From SIG636 sp045604285 (GTDB taxonomy: Bacteria > Bacillota > Clostridia > Oscillospirales > CAG-382): 17,296 nt of DNA. Position 1 is the first letter of the stretch, and each line of letters begins with the position of its first letter. The translations under genes were made by a program, and so were the position numbers. Shown here piece by piece: positions 14,730 to 17,296 of this stretch. Location: positions 1 to 17,296 of the forward strand of contig JAZUNS010000119.1 in assembly GCA_045604285.1 (NCBI GenBank), in the 5' to 3' direction. The notes beneath the pieces are model-generated. The model did no database searches, was not told the origin of the DNA, and saw only the letters and a program-made list of their open reading frames with translations.

Positions 14730-15641
14730 ATGGCACAGCACGTTACCGTAAAAGAGTACGACTCTAATTGGACTGATGCATTCGAATCAGAGTCTAAGCT
14801 TATTAAGAATATACTTGGCGAAAATTGTACGGCTATCCATCACATCGGCAGCACCGCTGTGGAGGGGCTGGCTGCAAAGCCGATTATAGATATAATGCCC
14901 GTAGTTAAAAGTCTGGATGCCGTGGATAGGGCAGTGCCTCTGTTTGTCGAAGCAGGCTATGAATTTATGGGCGAGCTTGGCATTCCCGGCAGAAGGTATC
15001 TTCGCAAAGGCGGTATAGAACGTACGCACCAGGTTCATATCTTTTCCGATGACGGCGAAAGCGGCACCCGTGATATCGAAAGGCATTTGGCTGTAAGAGA
15101 CTATCTGCGTGCAAATAAGACGGTGGCAGAGGAGTACGGTGCTTTAAAGCAGCGCTTGGCTAAAAAATACCCTTATGATATTGAAGCATACTGCGACGGT
15201 AAGGATTCGTTTGTACAGTCCTTAGAGCGCTCTGCGCTAAAGTGGTACAAAGATAAAGAAATTTGGAATAAGCTGTATAACGCCGCCAAGGCGGTACAAT
15301 CGCCACGGCAGTTGTCACCGCACATGGAGGCAGGCGGCGTAGCTGCAGCGCTTTTAAGCGATAAAGGAAATATATACGTAGGCGTTTGCATAGATAGCTG
15401 CTGCGGACTTGGTATGTGTGCCGAGCGCAACGCTGCCGCCAACATGATAACAGTAGGTGAGCAGCGGGTAAGCAAAATCGTAGCTATCATGCCGGACGGC
15501 GAAACGGGCGCACCCTGCGGCGCCTGCAGAGAGTTCTTCCTGCAAATGGATAAAGCAAACGAAAACGCAGAGGTGCTTATGGAAAAAGAAAGCTTTAAAG
15601 CCGTTACTTTAAAGGATTTAACACCGTCCTGGTGGATATAA
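14730..15641 (+). CDS. GrpB family - cytidine deaminase-like fusion protein
   Basis: Two domains are joined in one frame. Residues 1-170 are a GrpB/UPF0157 protein, a nucleotidyltransferase-fold family of unclear activity, with HHIGSTAVEGLAAKPIIDIM (37-56), THQVHIF (99-105) and RHLAVRDYLR (118-127). Residues 178-303 are a zinc deaminase: Cys230-Ala-Glu232 (CAERNA) and Cys263/Cys266 (PCGACR) supply zinc ligands and the catalytic Glu. The usual YAPYS-x-F-x-VGAAL start and the N-x-E ribose-binding residues of true cytidine deaminases are missing; the region reads SPHMEAGG and VCIDSCCGLG instead. It resembles a blasticidin-S-deaminase-like subgroup, so the substrate is uncertain. The ATG at 14730 has AAGGAGGT 9 bases upstream; the frame runs on upstream through the terminator, which is not coding. 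Confidence 0.88.
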   Translation: MAQHVTVKEYDSNWTDAFESESKLIKNILGENCTAIHHIGSTAVEGLAAKPIIDIMPVVKSLDAVDRAVPLFVEAGYEFMGELGIPGRRYLRKGGIERTHQVHIFSDDGESGTRDIERHLAVRDYLRANKTVAEEYGALKQRLAKKYPYDIEAYCDGKDSFVQSLERSALKWYKDKEIWNKLYNAAKAVQSPRQLSPHMEAGGVAAALLSDKGNIYVGVCIDSCCGLGMCAERNAAANMITVGEQRVSKIVAIMPDGETGAPCGACREFFLQMDKANENAEVLMEKESFKAVTLKDLTPSWWI

Positions 15642-15670
15642 AAAATGTGCCGTAAAAACGGCACTTTTTT
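15641..15670. terminator. Bidirectional terminator between convergent genes
   Basis: Stem gtgccgt (15647-15653) with acggcac (15658-15664), loop AAAA, flanked by A5 and T6 runs that extend the stem and supply a U-tract on both strands. It begins at the stop codon of the GrpB-deaminase gene and also serves the minus-strand gene at 15710-15949. Confidence 0.88.
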
Positions 15671-15709
15671 ATCTATAACAACCGCAAAAGAACGAAAGGT
15701 GCATAAAAA

Positions 15710-15949
15710 TCACAAATCGTCAGCGTCTTGAACGGGTCTGTTATCCCCGTTCCTCGTAATTCCGGTATAGCTTCCGTTGGGGTCAGAATCGCTGTAAAAC
15801 ATTTCTTCTCCGCCTTCGGTATTAAAAAGCATACCGCATTTACCTTCAGGTCGTATCTGCGCTTGCGACATAGGACGAACAAAGCCGCGTATAGGCGGTG
15901 TTCGTTGCTCTCTTCTTTTATTTTTAAAAGCTTTTTTATCTTCTCGCAT
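15710..15949 (-). CDS. Small hydrophilic protein with QDADDL C-terminus
   Basis: A 79-aa protein with a very basic N-terminus (MREDKKAFKNKRREQR) and an acidic C-terminus containing DPNGSYTGITR and ending PVQDADDL. I recall this DPxGSYTG ... PVQDADDL ending from small uncharacterised proteins of Clostridia, which suggests a real conserved gene, but I know no function. It has no membrane segment or signal peptide, and one Cys (Cys38). The ATG at 15949 has AAAGGTG 7 bases upstream; a longer frame starting near 16006 has no such site. It is convergent with the GrpB-deaminase gene and divergent from ruvX. Confidence 0.72.
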   Translation of the reverse strand: MREDKKAFKNKRREQRTPPIRGFVRPMSQAQIRPEGKCGMLFNTEGGEEMFYSDSDPNGSYTGITRNGDNRPVQDADDL

Positions 15950-16033
15950 AATCAAACACCTTTCATACACCGTTTCGTCTTGTTGCGGTACTCCTATTAT
16001 GCGCAAAAGCTTTGCCTGTTATACTATAAAAAG

Positions 16034-16062
16034 TTGACAAATTTATGCAGTTTTGTTATACT
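16034..16062 (+). promoter_or_regulatory. Promoter for ruvX and downstream membrane gene
   Basis: Perfect TTGACA (16034-16039), a 17-base spacer, and TATACT (16057-16062) with a TG one base before it (extended -10). Predicted start near 16069, so the leader to the TTG start at 16088 is only about 20 bases. Confidence 0.9.
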
Positions 16063-16065
16063 GCA
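16046..16065 (+). repeat. Small inverted repeat around the ruvX -10 box
   Basis: TGCAGT (16046-16051) and ACTGCA (16060-16065) are complementary, separated by 8 bases, and flank or overlap the -10 box. It could be an operator. Six-bp arms are short enough to be chance. Confidence 0.3.
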
Positions 16066-16087
16066 GTAGCGAAGGGAAGTGTTGTGC

Positions 16088-16513
16088 TTGAAATATATAG
16101 GTATAGATTTCGGTGACGCCCGTGTTGGCATCGCCTCTACGGATTTAGGCGGCAGCATAGCCTCTGCCGTCGGTATCATCAAGGTTAACGGCCTTAACGA
16201 TGCGGTAGAAAAAGTCGCCGCCAAAGCAACAGAGCTGGGCGGGCAGGCTTTTGTAATAGGTTTGCCGAAAACCTCTTTCGGCACCGAGGAATACCGAGTT
16301 GACCGCACAAAGCGTTTTGCTGCCCAGCTTGAGGAAAAATGCGGCCTACCCGTATATTTTTGCGACGAGCGCTTTTCTACCAGCGAGGCGCTAATTTATC
16401 TGTCAGAAGGCGGCGTGTACGGAAACAAACGCAAAAAGGTTTTAGATGCCGTTGCCGCACAAATAATCTTGCAGTCTTACGTGGACGGACTTAAAAGAAA
16501 GGAACAGCAATAA
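16088..16513 (+). CDS. ruvX: Putative pre-16S rRNA nuclease / Holliday junction resolvase RuvX (YqgF)
   Basis: An RNase H-fold nuclease of the YqgF/RuvX family, implicated in 16S rRNA 5'-end maturation and in Holliday junction resolution. The acidic active-site residues are present: Asp7 in GIDFGDARVGIA, Glu94 in DERFSTSEA and Asp120 in LDAVAAQIILQSY, along with the family GLP motif (58-60). At 141 aa it is full length. The TTG at 16088 (giving MKYIGIDFG) is preferred over GTG 16079 and TTG 16082 because the purine-rich site AAGGGAAG is correctly spaced about 10 bases from it. Its stop overlaps the next start by one base (TAATG), so the two genes are co-translated. Confidence 0.93.
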   Translation: MKYIGIDFGDARVGIASTDLGGSIASAVGIIKVNGLNDAVEKVAAKATELGGQAFVIGLPKTSFGTEEYRVDRTKRFAAQLEEKCGLPVYFCDERFSTSEALIYLSEGGVYGNKRKKVLDAVAAQIILQSYVDGLKRKEQQ

Positions 16514-16761
16514 TGCGTTTTCTTTTTCCTCTAAATTCATCTGCAACCAATATTTTTATGCTGTTGTCCCTTACCCTGTCGTATATATGCTTTCCGGCGC
16601 TTGCGTTTATAACCGTGCATACGCTTTGCTTGTTTTTGGGGGTAGAAACCTATAATATGCAATTTGCAGCGTCAACGGCGTTTTTAATAGTAAGCGTTTA
16701 CAGCTTTGCAGGGCTTATTGCAATGTACGTGTCATATTTTAAAAGGAAAAAAAGCCGTTAA
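16513..16761 (+). CDS. Small membrane protein, two predicted helices
   Basis: 82 aa, not recognised. Hydrophobic segments at about residues 13-42 and 50-73, and a strongly basic tail (FKRKKSR), predict two membrane helices with the C-terminus in the cytoplasm. No signal peptidase site or functional motif is seen. The ATG overlaps the ruvX stop codon (TAATG), with AAAGGA about 9 bases upstream inside ruvX, so it is very likely translated. No terminator is clear after it; the tRNA promoter follows. Confidence 0.7.
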   Translation: MRFLFPLNSSATNIFMLLSLTLSYICFPALAFITVHTLCLFLGVETYNMQFAASTAFLIVSVYSFAGLIAMYVSYFKRKKSR

Positions 16762-16792
16762 ATTATTTGTCGGCGAAAAGTTTAAAAAGGGC

Positions 16793-16821
16793 TTGACAAT
16801 TTGTTTGTGTTGATGTAAAAT
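16793..16821 (+). promoter_or_regulatory. Promoter of tRNA-Leu
   Basis: Perfect TTGACA (16793-16798), 17-base spacer, and TAAAAT (16816-16821). Predicted start near 16828, about 35 bases before the mature tRNA 5' end. Confidence 0.88.
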
Positions 16822-16862
16822 AGTCAAGGCTTTTGGGCGCTGCTCATTAAGCATTAATAATT

Positions 16863-16949
16863 GCGGGTATGGCGGAATTGGCAGACGCGCTAGATTCAGG
16901 TTCTAGTGGTAGCAATACTGTACAGGTTCAAGTCCTGCTACCCGCACCA
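16863..16949 (+). tRNA. tRNA-Leu (anticodon CAG)
   Basis: An 87-base class II tRNA. Acceptor stem GCGGGTA pairs with TACCCGC (16939-16945). Anticodon stem CTAGA/TCTAG encloses the loop TTCAGGT with anticodon CAG, reading CUG codons. A long variable arm typical of tRNA-Leu and a normal T-arm (GGTTCAAGTCC) follow. The discriminator base is A and the 3' CCA is encoded. Confidence 0.98.
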
Positions 16950-16956
16950 GACAGTG

Positions 16957-17004
16957 AAAATCCGAACCTTTATCCTGTAGGAGAAGGGTTCGGATTTGTT
17001 TTGT
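16957..17004 (+). terminator. Terminator of tRNA-Leu
   Basis: Stem aaatccgaacc (16958-16968) with ggttcggattt (16987-16997), an inner tcct/agga stem, and a T-rich tail. It starts 8 bases after the tRNA CCA. Confidence 0.9.
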
Positions 17005-17296
17005 TATTATAGAACAAAATATTAGATTTGATAACATTACACAAAAATCAATAAACCATTTGATTCCTAAAGTGCGCAAAACAAGAGCAAAAATATATAA
17101 TGCAGCATAAATGAAAAAGCTGCACTTACCACAATTATTTGGAGATGGTAGGTGCACTTTTTTATTTAATTATGAATTATATCAGATTCAGTAATGCTTT
17201 TTGATAATTGGGCGCATCTTCTATATTTCTATGGTTGATTTATCCGATTTTAAAATACCGAGTGATTAATGAGTGTTTTTTAAAAAACGGGTTATT
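17005..17296. other. AT-rich stretch without a recognisable gene
   Basis: This stretch is visibly richer in A and T than the rest of the window. All frames are broken by stops, and no protein or RNA family is recognised. It holds one terminator-like hairpin (17121-17163). It could be ordinary intergenic DNA or the edge of an element inserted beside the tRNA. Confidence 0.5.
17121..17163 (+). terminator. Terminator-like hairpin
   Basis: Arms tgcacttacca (17121-17131) and tggtaggtgca (17146-17156) pair over 11 bp including one G-U pair, with a 14-base loop and a following CTTTTTT. It looks like an intrinsic terminator on the plus strand, but no gene it would terminate is visible between it and the tRNA terminator. 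Confidence 0.6.

Noticed and set aside
16903..17157. Minus-strand frame containing VAGLEPVQ
   Set aside because: The phrase arises from reading the reverse complement of the tRNA-Leu T-arm, a well-known false protein. The frame also crosses two hairpins.
17111..17194. 27-codon plus-strand frame starting MKKLHLPQ
   Set aside because: It is coincident with the terminator-like hairpin and has no ribosome site at a proper distance. It is too short to support on its own.
1..17296. CRISPR array, insertion sequence, toxin-antitoxin or defence genes
   Set aside because: No regularly spaced repeats, transposase, integrase or recognisable defence-protein motifs were found on either strand.

Overview
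The window looks like chromosomal DNA of a Gram-positive anaerobe of the class Clostridia, probably a gut Oscillospirales/Ruminococcaceae-type organism. That assignment is an inference from the strong GGAGG ribosome binding sites, consensus sigma-A promoters, separate secD and secF genes, the lepA-hemW order, a Cys-anchored lipoprotein and the protein sequence style; no rRNA or taxonomic marker is present. Most of the window is housekeeping DNA. No CRISPR array, transposase, integrase or recognisable defence system is visible.

The left two thirds (about 271-11058) is read on the minus strand as three blocks. In order of transcription, the first is mtaD-pnp-mtnA-dagK: adenosine/MTA/SAH-type deaminase, 6-oxopurine nucleoside phosphorylase, methylthioribose-1-phosphate isomerase and a lipid/diacylglycerol kinase-like protein. 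These are tightly packed or overlapping and suggest salvage of methylthioadenosine (or 5'-deoxyadenosine) by deamination first and phosphorolysis second. The second is secD-secF, driven by a promoter with perfect -35 and -10 hexamers. The third is galE-lepA-hemW. Strong hairpins separate secF from galE and lepA from hemW. Bases 1-270 hold no convincing gene but a dense set of inverted repeats.

At about 11060-11275 the direction switches. Two back-to-back promoters have their TTGAAA -35 boxes inside a 10-bp inverted repeat, and the rightward promoter carries an 8+8 bp palindrome over its -10 box. The rightward operon encodes a GHL10/DUF187 glycosidase-like protein without a signal peptide and a large acidic lipoprotein with unusual Asp/Phe/Tyr/Ser repeats, and ends at a strong terminator (14660-14695).

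Downstream lie a GrpB-cytidine deaminase-like fusion gene, a small minus-strand gene with a conserved-looking QDADDL tail, ruvX (Holliday junction resolvase-like) overlapping a small two-helix membrane protein gene, and tRNA-Leu(CAG) with its own promoter and terminator. The last 290 bases after the tRNA are AT-rich with no recognisable gene, and could be the start of different (possibly acquired) DNA.

The items most worth a second look are the GrpB-deaminase fusion with non-canonical nucleoside-binding residues, the SecF protein lacking the conserved transmembrane Asp, the symmetric divergent control region, and the GHL10-lipoprotein pair.
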